Source of the DNA: Lachnospiraceae bacterium
Lineage (GTDB): Bacteria; Bacillota; Clostridia; Lachnospirales; Lachnospiraceae
Assembly (NCBI GenBank): GCA_017552715.1
Contig: JAFZOW010000040.1
Location: forward strand, 33,484-97,483
Reading direction: 5' to 3'
Length of the DNA: 64,000 nt
Shown here: positions 7,474 to 15,874 of the stretch, piece by piece
How the letters are laid out: the number at the start of each line of letters is the position of its first letter
Position numbering within the stretch: position 1 is the stretch's first letter
The notes under the pieces: generated by a model
The model's database searches: none
Seen by the model: the letters and a program-made list of their open reading frames with translations, nothing else
What the model was told of the DNA's origin: nothing
Program-made: the position numbers and the translations under genes

Positions 7474-9208
7474 AGCCATCATAAAAAGAATACTGCATTA
7501 TCTGAAGCCCTACAGCTTCTTCCTGCTCTGTTCCGTGCTGGCAGCGGCGGTATCGGCACTCCTTTCCCTGTATCTGCCGGTGCTAACCGGTAATGCGGTG
7601 GACCTGCTGCTGGGGCAGGGAGAGGTGGACTTTAAGGCGCTTCTGAATATCCTGCTCCGTATGGGCGTCGTGATCGGCGTCTCGGCCCTGGGGCAGTGGA
7701 TCATGAACACCAGCAACAATCACATCGCCTACTGCACCGTGCGGGATATACGCAGCAACACCTTTGAAAAGCTGCAGAAGCTTCCTCTTTCCCTGCTGGA
7801 TTCCCGCTCCACCGGTGACAGCTTAAGCCGCATCATCGCCGATGTGGACAGCTTTGCGGACGGCCTGCTCATGGGCTTTACGCAGTTCTTTACCGGACTG
7901 CTTACGATACTTGGGACTCTGGTGCTGATGCTCTCCATCCATAAATGGGTGGCTGCGGCTGTCATCGCCCTTACGCCCCTGTCCCTTTTTGTAGCGGCCT
8001 TTATCGCGAAGAATACCGCCAGCCTTTTCAGGGAGCAGTCCAAATGCCGCGCGGTTCAGACCGGCATCATCGACGAGATGATAGGGAACGAAAAACTGGT
8101 TCAGGCCTTTTCCCACGAGAAGGAAGCAGAGGAACTGTTCCTTAAGAATAACGAGGAGCTTAAGAAGATCTCCCTCAAGGCTATCTTCTTTTCCTCGCTG
8201 ACCAATCCTTCCACCCGCTTTGTAAACAACCTGATCTATGCACTGGTGGCACTGATGGGAGGAATGGCCGTGATCCGCGGGCACTTAAGCGTGGGACAGC
8301 TCAGCGCCTTCTTAAGTTACGCCAATCAGTATACCAGGCCCTTTAACGAGATCAGCGGAGTGGTCACGGAGCTTCAGAATTCCATTACCTGTGCGGGCCG
8401 TGTTTTTGAACTGATGGGAGAGACTCCGGAGATCCCCGATAAGGAGGATGCAAAGATCCTCAGGGAAGCCCGTGGAGAAGTGCTTTTTAACGATGTGGAT
8501 TTCTCCTATTCGAAAGACCGGGAGCTTATCAAAGATCTTAAGCTTAAGGTGGAGCCGGGAAAGCGCATTGCCATCGTAGGCCCTACAGGCTGCGGCAAGA
8601 CGACCCTTATCAATCTGCTCATGCGTTTCTACGATGTGGACAAGGGGGGGATCTCCGTGGACGGAGAGGACATACGGGATTATTCCCGTTCATCCCTCCG
8701 GGCCAATTACGGCATGGTGCTGCAGGATACCTGGCTGAAGCCGGGAAGCATAAGGGAGAACATATGCCTGGGACGGCCCGATGCAACGGAAGAAGAGATG
8801 ATACTGGCTGCGAAGCGCTCCCATGCCCACAGCTTTATCATGCAGCTTCCCAAACAGTACGATACCCTCATCGGGGAGGACGGCGGAGCCCTTTCCCAGG
8901 GACAGAAGCAGCTGCTGTGCATCAGCCGTATCATGCTTTCCCTGCCTCCCATGCTCATACTGGATGAAGCCACCAGCTCCATCGATACACGTACGGAGTT
9001 GAAGATCCAGGACGCCTTTGCACAGATGATGCGCGGGCGTACCAGCTTTATCGTTGCACACCGTCTGTCTACCATAAGGGAAGCGGATACCATACTTGTG
9101 ATGAAGGACGGGAACATCATCGAACAGGGGGATCACCGTTCCCTGCTTTCCGCCGGCGGCTTCTACGCCGGGCTCTTCCGCAGCCAGTACAGCCTTCCCG
9201 AAGGCTGA
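7460..9208 (+). CDS. ABC transporter, membrane and ATPase half (exporter subunit B)
   Basis: About 582 residues. The ATG at 7460 overlaps the end of subunit A by 14 bp; TTG and GTG codons just upstream are alternatives. The exporter transmembrane domain is followed by an ATPase domain with Walker A GPTGCGKTT, Walker B MLILDEATSS with the catalytic Glu, and H-loop FIVAHRLS. The signature is LSQGQKQLLCI, with SQGQ instead of SGGQ. Together with subunit A it forms one consensus and one degenerate ATP site, as in BmrCD or TM287/288. No regulator of drug response is directly attached. Confidence 0.9.
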   Translation: MQSNKAIIKRILHYLKPYSFFLLCSVLAAAVSALLSLYLPVLTGNAVDLLLGQGEVDFKALLNILLRMGVVIGVSALGQWIMNTSNNHIAYCTVRDIRSNTFEKLQKLPLSLLDSRSTGDSLSRIIADVDSFADGLLMGFTQFFTGLLTILGTLVLMLSIHKWVAAAVIALTPLSLFVAAFIAKNTASLFREQSKCRAVQTGIIDEMIGNEKLVQAFSHEKEAEELFLKNNEELKKISLKAIFFSSLTNPSTRFVNNLIYALVALMGGMAVIRGHLSVGQLSAFLSYANQYTRPFNEISGVVTELQNSITCAGRVFELMGETPEIPDKEDAKILREARGEVLFNDVDFSYSKDRELIKDLKLKVEPGKRIAIVGPTGCGKTTLINLLMRFYDVDKGGISVDGEDIRDYSRSSLRANYGMVLQDTWLKPGSIRENICLGRPDATEEEMILAAKRSHAHSFIMQLPKQYDTLIGEDGGALSQGQKQLLCISRIMLSLPPMLILDEATSSIDTRTELKIQDAFAQMMRGRTSFIVAHRLSTIREADTILVMKDGNIIEQGDHRSLLSAGGFYAGLFRSQYSLPEG

Positions 9209-9227
9209 GGGAACAGAGTTTTCATGT

Positions 9228-9256
9228 TTGCCATAAGTGAGAGTCTGTGCTATAGT
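9228..9256 (+). promoter_or_regulatory. Promoter of rarA
   Basis: TTGCCA at 9228-9233 and TATAGT at 9251-9256 with a 17-bp spacer. Confidence 0.6.
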
Positions 9257-9293
9257 ATTTTATGTAAACCAATTCTGAGGGATACGCCGTATT

Positions 9294-10628
9294 ATGGATA
9301 ATATCGATATTTTCTCCTATATGGAAGAACAGCAGGAAGAAAAAGAGAGCCCCCTGGCTCTTCGTATGCGTCCGGAAACATTGGACGAGATGGTGGGGCA
9401 GCAGCATATCATCGGAAAAGACAAGCTGCTCTACCGGGCGATCTCGGCCGACCGTCTGCGTTCCGTGATCTTTTACGGACCGCCGGGAACCGGGAAGACC
9501 AGCCTTGCCAAGGTGATCGCCCATACCACCAGTGCGGATTTCCGTCAGATCAATGCCACCATCGCCGGTAAGAAGGATATGGAGGAAGTGGTACGCATGG
9601 CCAAGCAGGAAAAGGCCCTGCAGGGGCGGCGCACCATACTCTTTATCGATGAGATCCACCGTTTTAACAAAGCCCAGCAGGATTATCTCCTGCCTTTTGT
9701 GGAGGACGGCACCGTGATCCTCATCGGAGCCACCACCGAGAATCCCTATTTTGAGGTGAACTCCGCTCTTTTGTCCCGCTCGGATATCTTTGAACTGAAG
9801 CCCCTTTCCGAAGAGGATGTGCGCAGTCTGATCCTGCGGGCGGTAAAGGACAGGAAAAAAGGCCTGGGAGATATGGATGTGGAGATCGACGACGAAGCCG
9901 TTGACTTCCTGGCCCGTTCCTGCACGGGGGATGCCCGCAGTGCCATAGGTGCCCTGGAACTGGGAGCCATGACCACGCAGAGGGGGGAGGACGGGAAGAT
10001 AAGGCTGACCCTGCCGGTGGTGGCGGAGTGCATACAGAAGAAACCCATCTCCTACGACAAGGACGGGGATAACCATTACGATACCATATCCGCTTTTATC
10101 AAAAGCATGCGGGGGTCAGACCCGGATGCGGCGGTTTATTATCTGGCCCGCATGCTCTGTGCGGGAGAGGATATCAAATTCATCGCGAGACGCATCATGA
10201 TCTGTGCCTCGGAGGATGTGGGGATGGCGGACCCGCAGGCATTGCAGCTGGCTGTTTCCGCCAGCCTTGCCGTGGAGCGGGTGGGTATGCCGGAGGCCCG
10301 GATCATCCTGGCCCAGGCAGCCGTGTATGTGGCCTGTGCGCCCAAGAGCAACGCATCTTACCTGGCCATCGGCGAGGCCATGCGTCTGGTGGAGAACGGC
10401 GGCGTTTATCCCGTGCCGAGACATCTGCAGAACGTGCACGCGGACAGTGCCGGGCAGGAACGGGAGCAGGGCTATCTGTATGCCCATGATTATCCCGGAC
10501 ATTACGTGAAGCAGCAGTATCTGCCGGATGCGCTTAAGGACCGGCAGTTCTATCATCCCGGTGCGCTGGGGGATGAGCAGCGCATTTCGAAGTATCTGGA
10601 AGCTATAAGGAAGACGGAGAACGACTGA
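9294..10628 (+). CDS. rarA: Replication-associated recombination protein A (RarA/MgsA)
   Basis: 444 residues, the usual length for this AAA+ ATPase that acts at stalled replication forks. It starts with SPLALRMRPETLDEMVGQQH, the family hallmark. Walker A GPPGTGKT is at residues 62-69, Walker B is ILFIDEIHRFN and sensor 1 is IGATTENPYFEVN. The C-terminal tetramerisation/MgsA domain contains AAVYVACAPKSNASY and ends with LGDEQRISKYLEAIRK. It is a cytoplasmic, clamp-loader-like protein interacting with SSB in characterised species. The LytTR regulator gene follows after 7 bp. Confidence 0.95.
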   Translation: MDNIDIFSYMEEQQEEKESPLALRMRPETLDEMVGQQHIIGKDKLLYRAISADRLRSVIFYGPPGTGKTSLAKVIAHTTSADFRQINATIAGKKDMEEVVRMAKQEKALQGRRTILFIDEIHRFNKAQQDYLLPFVEDGTVILIGATTENPYFEVNSALLSRSDIFELKPLSEEDVRSLILRAVKDRKKGLGDMDVEIDDEAVDFLARSCTGDARSAIGALELGAMTTQRGEDGKIRLTLPVVAECIQKKPISYDKDGDNHYDTISAFIKSMRGSDPDAAVYYLARMLCAGEDIKFIARRIMICASEDVGMADPQALQLAVSASLAVERVGMPEARIILAQAAVYVACAPKSNASYLAIGEAMRLVENGGVYPVPRHLQNVHADSAGQEREQGYLYAHDYPGHYVKQQYLPDALKDRQFYHPGALGDEQRISKYLEAIRKTEND

Positions 10629-10635
10629 AGGGAGA

Positions 10636-11490
10636 ATGACGCCTATGCTCCGTATAGCGGCCTGTGACGGGGACCCGCCTCTTGTTTCGGGGCTGGAAAA
10701 GCTGCTTTATGCCTGGGACAGGGCGAAGTATCTGAACATTCGCTTTATGCAATACCCGACTCCCGAGGATATGATGGCGGACATCGAGCTGCACGGGCAC
10801 ATCGATCTGGTCTTTCTGAGGTTTCGCCCGGGAGAGACAAAAAAGCTGCTTTCCACAGCCAGGATGCTGAAAGCGGAGGACGAAACTTCCGAGATAGTCT
10901 TTGTTTCCTCCGGGGGGCTTTTCTGCAGGGAGATGTTTGCCGTACGCCCTCTGGATCTGCTGACGGAACCCCTGCAGCCCGGACAGCTTTACGATATCCT
11001 GGAACGATGTTTCCAGCAGCGGGAAAAACAGCTCTTTTTCTTTCGAAGCCGTCAGCGCATCGTGGCGCTGAATTCGGAAAAGATCACCTATCTTTATCAC
11101 TTCAGACGAAAACTGCATATCTTCTACTGGGACGGAAGAGAATTTGAGACCTATATGCGCCTGGAAGAAGCGGAGATGCTCCTTAAGGATTCGGATGCCG
11201 CTTTCTGGAAGGCGCATTATTCATATCTTGTGAACATCTTTTTTGTGGAACAGATGAAGCGGGGACTGATCATCATGAAGAACGGAAAACAGATCCCCGT
11301 GAGCCGGCCCTATATTCCCAGGTTCCTGTCCTACTACGAGGAATACCTCCGTCTTAGGAAAAACGGAAAAAGTGTACAAAAAAACGGTAATTCCGTACAG
11401 GAAGCATCACAGGCACAAAAAACGTACTATAGTGGTCAGGCACAAGACCTTCGGGAATGCAGGGCAGTCGGGGGTGTTCTTCTACCGTGA
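10636..11490 (+). CDS. LytTR-family regulator with a degenerate receiver
   Basis: 284 residues; ATG at 10636, with ATG 10645 having better ribosome-site spacing. Residues 4-125 resemble a receiver, but the phosphoacceptor position is R62 (DLVFLRFRPG where the family has Asp). The conserved KP near beta-5 is EP (LLTEPLQPG), so phosphorylation looks impossible. Residues 140-240 form a LytTR DNA-binding domain: ALNSEKITYLYHFRRKLHIF, then AHYSYLVNI and the closing GKQIPVSRPYIPRF. The last 40 residues are basic and Gln-rich. AgrA/LytR-type proteins control surface, competence or quorum functions. No kinase is adjacent; targets are unknown. Confidence 0.85.
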   Translation: MTPMLRIAACDGDPPLVSGLEKLLYAWDRAKYLNIRFMQYPTPEDMMADIELHGHIDLVFLRFRPGETKKLLSTARMLKAEDETSEIVFVSSGGLFCREMFAVRPLDLLTEPLQPGQLYDILERCFQQREKQLFFFRSRQRIVALNSEKITYLYHFRRKLHIFYWDGREFETYMRLEEAEMLLKDSDAAFWKAHYSYLVNIFFVEQMKRGLIIMKNGKQIPVSRPYIPRFLSYYEEYLRLRKNGKSVQKNGNSVQEASQAQKTYYSGQAQDLRECRAVGGVLLP

Positions 11491-11563
11491 AGCATATCGA
11501 ACAATCTGCGTTCATTTCAATGGATCCTGTCCGGGCAACCGAAACGGTCCGTCAAAAAGTGCA

Positions 11564-11602
11564 GCCCTCCCTGCAGGAACCGGCAGGGAGGGCCTTTTGT
11601 TT
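11564..11602 (+). terminator. Strong terminator between convergent genes
   Basis: GCCCTCCCTGC and GCAGGGAGGGC form a perfect 11-bp stem with an 8-base loop, followed by CTTTTGTTT. An A run (AAAAAGT) lies on the other side, so it probably works for both the LytTR gene and the minus-strand radical SAM gene. Confidence 0.9.
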
Positions 11603-11624
11603 ATCTTTGATGGGGAATGCGTTC

Positions 11625-12605
11625 TTACAGAGTGTTGAAGCCTTCGGGGGGAGAATAGAGACGTCCCTGGTAGCTGCCCCGACGGTCCATCTCGGCATGG
11701 AGTTCGTTGAGCACCCGTTTCTTGTCGCTGCTCCAGAGCGGAGCGATGAGGATGTTTTTCGGGCCGTCGCCGGTAAGCCGGTGCACCACGATCTCCGGGG
11801 AGAGGCGTTCCAGGGCACCGATCAGAAGGTTCACGTATTCTTCCCGTGTCATCACTTCGAAGCATCTGGCGTTGTAGTCGGCTGCCAGATCGGTCCCCTC
11901 CAGTACATGAAGAAGCTGGAGCTTGATGCCGAAGATGGGGAAGGTATTGAGGTATTCGATGGTCGAATATATCTGGGAGCTGCTTTCGCCGGGAAGCCCC
12001 AGGATGATATGCACCACCACGGGGATGCCCAGGCCGTGAAGGGAGTTTACGGCTTCCTCGAATACGGAATTGTCATAGCCCCGGCGGATATAGCGGTAGC
12101 TGTCCGGATGCATGGTCTGGAAGCCCAGTTCGATCCAGAGGGCCTTTTCGGGGAAACAGTCCTTCACTTCCGAAAGCACTTTCAGGATCTCGGGGGGCAG
12201 GCAGTCCGGCCTGGTGGCAATGGAGAGTCCGATGATACGCTCGTCGGAAAGCAGGCGCAGATAGATCTCTTTGAGTCTTTCCGGATCGCCGTAGGTGTTG
12301 CTGTAGGGCTGGAGATAGGCGATGCTGTAGCGCCCGCCGAATTTGTCGGCTATGCGGGATAAGCTGTGGTCCAGCTGGGCTGTGATGTCGGGGCTTCCGT
12401 CGGGCAGCAGGGGGACGGGAGTGGCAAATTCGCCGCTGCCTCCCTCCGAGCAAAAGATACAGCCCCGCGTGTCGATGCTCCCGTCCCGGACGGGACAGGT
12501 GCAACCGGCATGCAGGGCCAGTTTATAGATCTTTTCGCCGTAGATACTGCGAAAATAATAGTCGAGAGAGTAATAGGCTTTGTCGCCCCAGCGGCGCTGC
12601 TCCAT
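11625..12605 (-). CDS. YhcC-like radical SAM protein (TIGR01212 family)
   Basis: 326 residues. The N-terminal half has the family pattern: RWGDKAYYSLDYYFRSIYGE, then three clustered cysteines for the 4Fe-4S cluster in GCTCPVRDGSIDTRGCIFC, then SEGGSGEF. The elongator-like radical SAM core continues with ISIATRPDC and ELGFQTMHPDSYRYIRRGYD. YhcC proteins of other bacteria are RNA-related radical SAM enzymes, but their reaction was not established to my knowledge. The start is 3 bp downstream of the malic enzyme stop, so both are on one transcript. Confidence 0.9.
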   Translation of the reverse strand: MEQRRWGDKAYYSLDYYFRSIYGEKIYKLALHAGCTCPVRDGSIDTRGCIFCSEGGSGEFATPVPLLPDGSPDITAQLDHSLSRIADKFGGRYSIAYLQPYSNTYGDPERLKEIYLRLLSDERIIGLSIATRPDCLPPEILKVLSEVKDCFPEKALWIELGFQTMHPDSYRYIRRGYDNSVFEEAVNSLHGLGIPVVVHIILGLPGESSSQIYSTIEYLNTFPIFGIKLQLLHVLEGTDLAADYNARCFEVMTREEYVNLLIGALERLSPEIVVHRLTGDGPKNILIAPLWSSDKKRVLNELHAEMDRRGSYQGRLYSPPEGFNTL

Positions 12606-12608
12606 AGA

Positions 12609-13781
12609 TCAGTCGGCGCGGATATTGGTCTCGCGGATGTTTTCCATGACCGCTTTGGCCACGGCGTCGGCAACTCCGGGCTGGAAAGGCTCCGGCAGGA
12701 TGTGATCGTCGGAGAGTTTGTCGGCAGGTACCAGATCCGCGATGGCATGGGCTGCAGCCATCTTCATCTCTTCGGTGATCTGGCGGGCACGGCCGTCCAG
12801 AGCTCCGCGGAAGATGCCGGGGAAGGCGATGACATTATTGACCTGGTTGGGGAAGTCGCTGCGTCCCGTACCGATGATGCGTGCGCCGGCCGCTTTGGCT
12901 TCGTCCGGCATGATCTCGGGAATGGGATTGGCCATGGCAAAAAGGATGGCATCCTTGTTCATGCTGCGCACCATATCCTGCGTAACGACGCCCGGCGCCG
13001 ATACACCGATGAAGATGTCGGCACCCTTTAAGGCATCGGCCAGGGAACCGGTAACGTTTTCGGGATTGGTGAGGGAGACCATCTTTTCCTGCATCCAGTT
13101 AAGGCCGGCAGCACCCTTGGCGATGACCCCCTTACTGTTGCAGAGGATGATGTTTTTAAAGCCGTAGGAAAGCATGAGCTTTGCGATGGCCACACCGGCG
13201 GCACCTGCACCGCTGACGGCCACACGGCAGTCTTCCGCACGTTTGCCCGTAAGCTTCAGGGCATTGATCAGGCCGGCCAGCACCACGATGGCTGTGCCGT
13301 GCTGGTCGTCATGGAAGACGGGGATGTCCAGGGTCTCCTTTAAGCGTTCTTCTATGGTGAAGCAGCGGGGAGCCGAGATGTCTTCCAGGTTTACACCGCC
13401 GTAGCCCGGAGCCAGCCAGGTGACGGCGTTGATGATCTCTTCTTCGTCCTGGGTATCCAGGCAGATGGGAACGGCGTTCACACCGCCGAATTCCTTAAAG
13501 AGCACGGCCTTGCCTTCCATCACGGGCATGCCGGCCTTCGGACCGATATTGCCCAGTCCCAGTACGGCGCTTCCGTCGGAGACCACAAGTATCGTGTTGC
13601 TCTTGATGGTATATTTATATACGGCTTCCGGATCTTTCGCGATCTCGCGGCAGGGAGCGGCGACTCCCGGGGTATAGGCCAGAGCCAGATCGGCACCGCC
13701 ATTTACGGGAGCCTTGGAGACTATGTCCAGCTTTCCTTTCCATTCTTCATGCAGTTTGAGGGCTTTTTCATCATTTGTCAT
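12609..13781 (-). CDS. NAD(P)-dependent malic enzyme
   Basis: 390 residues, the short bacterial form. It catalyses oxidative decarboxylation of malate to pyruvate, feeding fermentation. Key segments are ALAYTPGVAAPCREIAKDP with the catalytic Tyr, the Lys-containing GMPVMEGKAVLFKEF, the metal ligands in DISAPRCFTIEE and FHDDQHGTAIVVLAGLINAL, and a Rossmann motif VSGAGAAGVAIAKL. A ribosome site AAGGAG lies upstream on the minus strand. It is the first gene of a two-gene transcript with the radical SAM gene and is divergent from rho. Confidence 0.95.
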   Translation of the reverse strand: MTNDEKALKLHEEWKGKLDIVSKAPVNGGADLALAYTPGVAAPCREIAKDPEAVYKYTIKSNTILVVSDGSAVLGLGNIGPKAGMPVMEGKAVLFKEFGGVNAVPICLDTQDEEEIINAVTWLAPGYGGVNLEDISAPRCFTIEERLKETLDIPVFHDDQHGTAIVVLAGLINALKLTGKRAEDCRVAVSGAGAAGVAIAKLMLSYGFKNIILCNSKGVIAKGAAGLNWMQEKMVSLTNPENVTGSLADALKGADIFIGVSAPGVVTQDMVRSMNKDAILFAMANPIPEIMPDEAKAAGARIIGTGRSDFPNQVNNVIAFPGIFRGALDGRARQITEEMKMAAAHAIADLVPADKLSDDHILPEPFQPGVADAVAKAVMENIRETNIRAD

Positions 13782-13822
13782 GGGAATACTCCTTCTGTTG
13801 ATGGGTTCTTGATACCGGCTCT

Positions 13823-13851
13823 ATGGTATCATCTTTATCCGAATGGCGCAA
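13823..13851 (-). promoter_or_regulatory. Probable promoter of the malic enzyme operon
   Basis: On the minus strand TTGCGC (13846-13851) and TACCAT (13823-13828) are spaced by 17 bp. The -10 box is imperfect. Confidence 0.45.
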
Positions 13852-13859
13852 GAAAGTAT

Positions 13860-13887
13860 TTGCAAAACGTTTTATTTGGTGTATAAT
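13860..13887 (+). promoter_or_regulatory. Promoter of rho with a long leader
   Basis: TTGCAA at 13860-13865 and a perfect TATAAT at 13882-13887 with a 16-bp spacer. The leader to the rho start is about 130 nt and AT-rich. Rho genes often have long leaders used for autoregulation, but no attenuator hairpin stands out here. Confidence 0.6.
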
Positions 13888-14024
13888 AACCGCGTAGGTG
13901 TACTAGGCAAGGACCATTTCTTAATACGATTTGTATATGTCAGTGATACCCCGATATGTAATTTGATAATGTACAGCAAGCTTTAGATATAAAGATTTTT
14001 TCTTTGTATGCAGGAGGAGATTTT

Positions 14025-15467
14025 ATGGCAAATATGAGAGAACGATACGAGACCATCTCTCTGGCAGACCTTAAGGAGATGGCCAAGTTTCGCGGTATCA
14101 AAGGTGTTTCTGCGATGAAGAAGGCAGATATCGTGGAAGCCATGGTACAGAAGGACGAAGAAGAATCCGCTGCTTCTTCCGCTGCGGAAAGCGCTGCTTC
14201 AGCTCCTGCTCCCGTACCCGCCGAAGGGGAGAAAAAGCCGGTGGCTTTTGCCGCTCCGCCTGCCCATAAGAGCGAAGATGCCGGAGAAAAACGCCGTGTG
14301 GATCCGGAGCAGCTGGACGAGGAGCAGATCCGTGAACTGGATTCAGGAGTTGCCGTCAGCGGCATCCTGGAGGTCATGCAGGACGGTTTCGGTTTCATCC
14401 GCTGCGAAAACTTCCTCCCCGGCACGAATGATATCTACGTGGCACCTACGCAGATCCGCCGTTTCAATCTGAAGACCGGCGATATCCTGGAAGGCCACAC
14501 CCGTATCAAGACCGAACGTGAGAAATTCGCAGCTCTGCTCTATCTTACCAGTGTCAACGGAAGAAATCCCGAAGAGACCACACGACGTTACAATTTTGAA
14601 CATATGACGCCCATCTTCCCCAACGAGAAGATACATCTGGAGCGTCCCGGCGCATCGGTAGCCATGCGCATCATGGACCTGATCAGTCCCATCGGTAAAG
14701 GGCAGCGAGGCATGATCGTTTCCCAGCCCAAAGCCGGTAAGACCACCCTTCTCAAGGACGTGGCCAAATCCATCAAACTCAATCACCCGGATATGCATAT
14801 GATCATCCTCCTTATCGACGAACGTCCCGAGGAAGTTACGGATATGAAGGAGGAAGTGGGCGGCAACGGAGTGGAGATCATCTATTCCACCTTCGATGAG
14901 ACGCCGGAGCACCATAAGCGCGTGGCGGAGATGGTGGTGGAGAGAGCCCGCCGTCTGGTGGAGTATAAAAAGGATGTGATCATCCTGCTGGATTCCATCA
15001 CCCGCCTTACCCGGGCCTACAACCAGGTGGTACCCCCCAGCGGGCGTACGCTTTCCGGTGGTCTGGATCCCGCTGCCATGCACCCGCCCAACCGTTTCTT
15101 TGGTGCGGCAAGAAACATGCGGGAGGGCGGAAGCCTGACCATCCTGGCCACGGCTCTGGTGGATACGGGCAGCAAGATGGACGACGTTGTCTACGAGGAA
15201 TTCAAGGGAACCGGTAATATGGAACTGGTGCTGGACCGTAAGCTCTCCGAGCGCAGGATCTTCCCGGCCATCGATATCCCCAAATCCTCCACACGCCGCG
15301 AGGATCTGCTTCTGACAGAGGATGAGCTGGAAGCCATCAGCACCATACGTAAGGCCATCAACGGCGTACGGCCGGATGATTCCGTGGACAAGATCATCGA
15401 TATGTTCACCCGCACCTCCAATAACCGGGAGTTCGTGCAGATGGTGCAGAAGACCCGCTTCTACTAA
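14025..15467 (+). CDS. rho: Transcription termination factor Rho
   Basis: 480 residues from the ATG at 14025, 5 bases after AGGAGGAGA. Domains in order: Rho N-terminal SAP-like domain ([20 protein letters not shown]), an Ala/Pro/Glu-rich spacer (about 45-85), the OB-fold RNA-binding domain ([14 protein letters not shown]) and the RecA-like ATPase. The ATPase has Walker [14 protein letters not shown], the [14 protein letters not shown] segment, Walker [17 protein letters not shown] and Q/R-loop elements. The hexamer loads on C-rich RNA and stops transcription. rpmE follows, as in many Firmicutes. Confidence 0.97.
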   Translation: MANMRERYETISLADLKEMAKFRGIKGVSAMKKADIVEAMVQKDEEESAASSAAESAASAPAPVPAEGEKKPVAFAAPPAHKSEDAGEKRRVDPEQLDEEQIRELDSGVAVSGILEVMQDGFGFIRCENFLPGTNDIYVAPTQIRRFNLKTGDILEGHTRIKTEREKFAALLYLTSVNGRNPEETTRRYNFEHMTPIFPNEKIHLERPGASVAMRIMDLISPIGKGQRGMIVSQPKAGKTTLLKDVAKSIKLNHPDMHMIILLIDERPEEVTDMKEEVGGNGVEIIYSTFDETPEHHKRVAEMVVERARRLVEYKKDVIILLDSITRLTRAYNQVVPPSGRTLSGGLDPAAMHPPNRFFGAARNMREGGSLTILATALVDTGSKMDDVVYEEFKGTGNMELVLDRKLSERRIFPAIDIPKSSTRREDLLLTEDELEAISTIRKAINGVRPDDSVDKIIDMFTRTSNNREFVQMVQKTRFY

Positions 15468-15471
15468 AAGC

Positions 15472-15500
15472 TTGCTTTTTGTTTCGGAGCGTGATATAAT
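15472..15500 (+). promoter_or_regulatory. Promoter of rpmE
   Basis: TTGCTT at 15472-15477 and TATAAT at 15495-15500 with a 17-bp spacer, directly after the rho stop. Confidence 0.65.
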
Positions 15501-15528
15501 TCAATGGTTGTTTTGGGTTTACTAGACG

Positions 15529-15575
15529 TCCTGCACACATACATAGCTACAGCCTTGTATGTCTGTGAGGCAGGA
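15529..15575 (+). ncRNA. Structured 5' leader of rpmE (possible L31 autoregulatory leader)
   Basis: TCCTGC (15529-15534) pairs with GCAGGA (15570-15575), and an inner stem CATACA (15538-15543) pairs with TGTATG (15556-15561). The hairpin ends 2 bases before the AAGGAG ribosome site. L31 leader families that bind the protein are known in Firmicutes. I infer membership from position and structure only. Confidence 0.5.
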
Positions 15576-15589
15576 AGAAGGAGAAAGAA

Positions 15590-15793
15590 ATGAAAGAAGG
15601 AATCCATCCCGAGTACTATCAGGCGACGGTGACGTGTAACTGCGGTAACACTTTCGTGACCGGCTCCACCAAGAAAGAGATCCACGTGGAAATCTGTTCC
15701 AAGTGCCATCCTTTCTATACGGGCCAGCAGAAGACCACGCAGGCGCGCGGACGTGTTGACAAGTTCAACAAGAAGTACGGCGTCGGCAAGTAG
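15590..15793 (+). CDS. rpmE: Ribosomal protein L31, zinc-binding type
   Basis: 67 residues, with [20 protein letters not shown] and the two zinc-binding pairs C16/C18 and C36/C39 (C+ form). It binds the 50S subunit near the central protuberance. The KKYG end is usual. AAGGAG lies 7 bases upstream. As a C+ L31 it can be exchanged for a zinc-free paralogue under zinc limitation in some species; no paralogue is in this window. Confidence 0.97.
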   Translation: MKEGIHPEYYQATVTCNCGNTFVTGSTKKEIHVEICSKCHPFYTGQQKTTQARGRVDKFNKKYGVGK

Positions 15794-15813
15794 AACGGAA
15801 GAGAGACACAGAG

Positions 15814-15853
15814 CAGAGCTTGAGGTGGCAAAAAACCGTCTCAAGCTCTGTTT
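15814..15853 (+). terminator. Hairpin after rpmE
   Basis: CAGAGCTTGAG and CTCAAGCTCTG form a perfect 11-bp stem around a 15-base loop; only three T residues follow. It is likely a weak terminator or 3' protector that allows read-through into yqhQ. Confidence 0.6.
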
Positions 15854-15874
15854 CCATATAGACGGGAGAACTGC

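Noticed and set aside
11457-12362. Plus-strand open frame of about 300 codons opposite the radical SAM gene
   Set aside because: The minus-strand frame carries the radical SAM cysteines and family motifs; the plus frame would also run through the strong terminator at 11564-11602.
13888-14024. rho leader considered as a riboswitch
   Set aside because: The leader is AT-rich without a stable multi-stem fold or a conserved riboswitch core that I can recognise.
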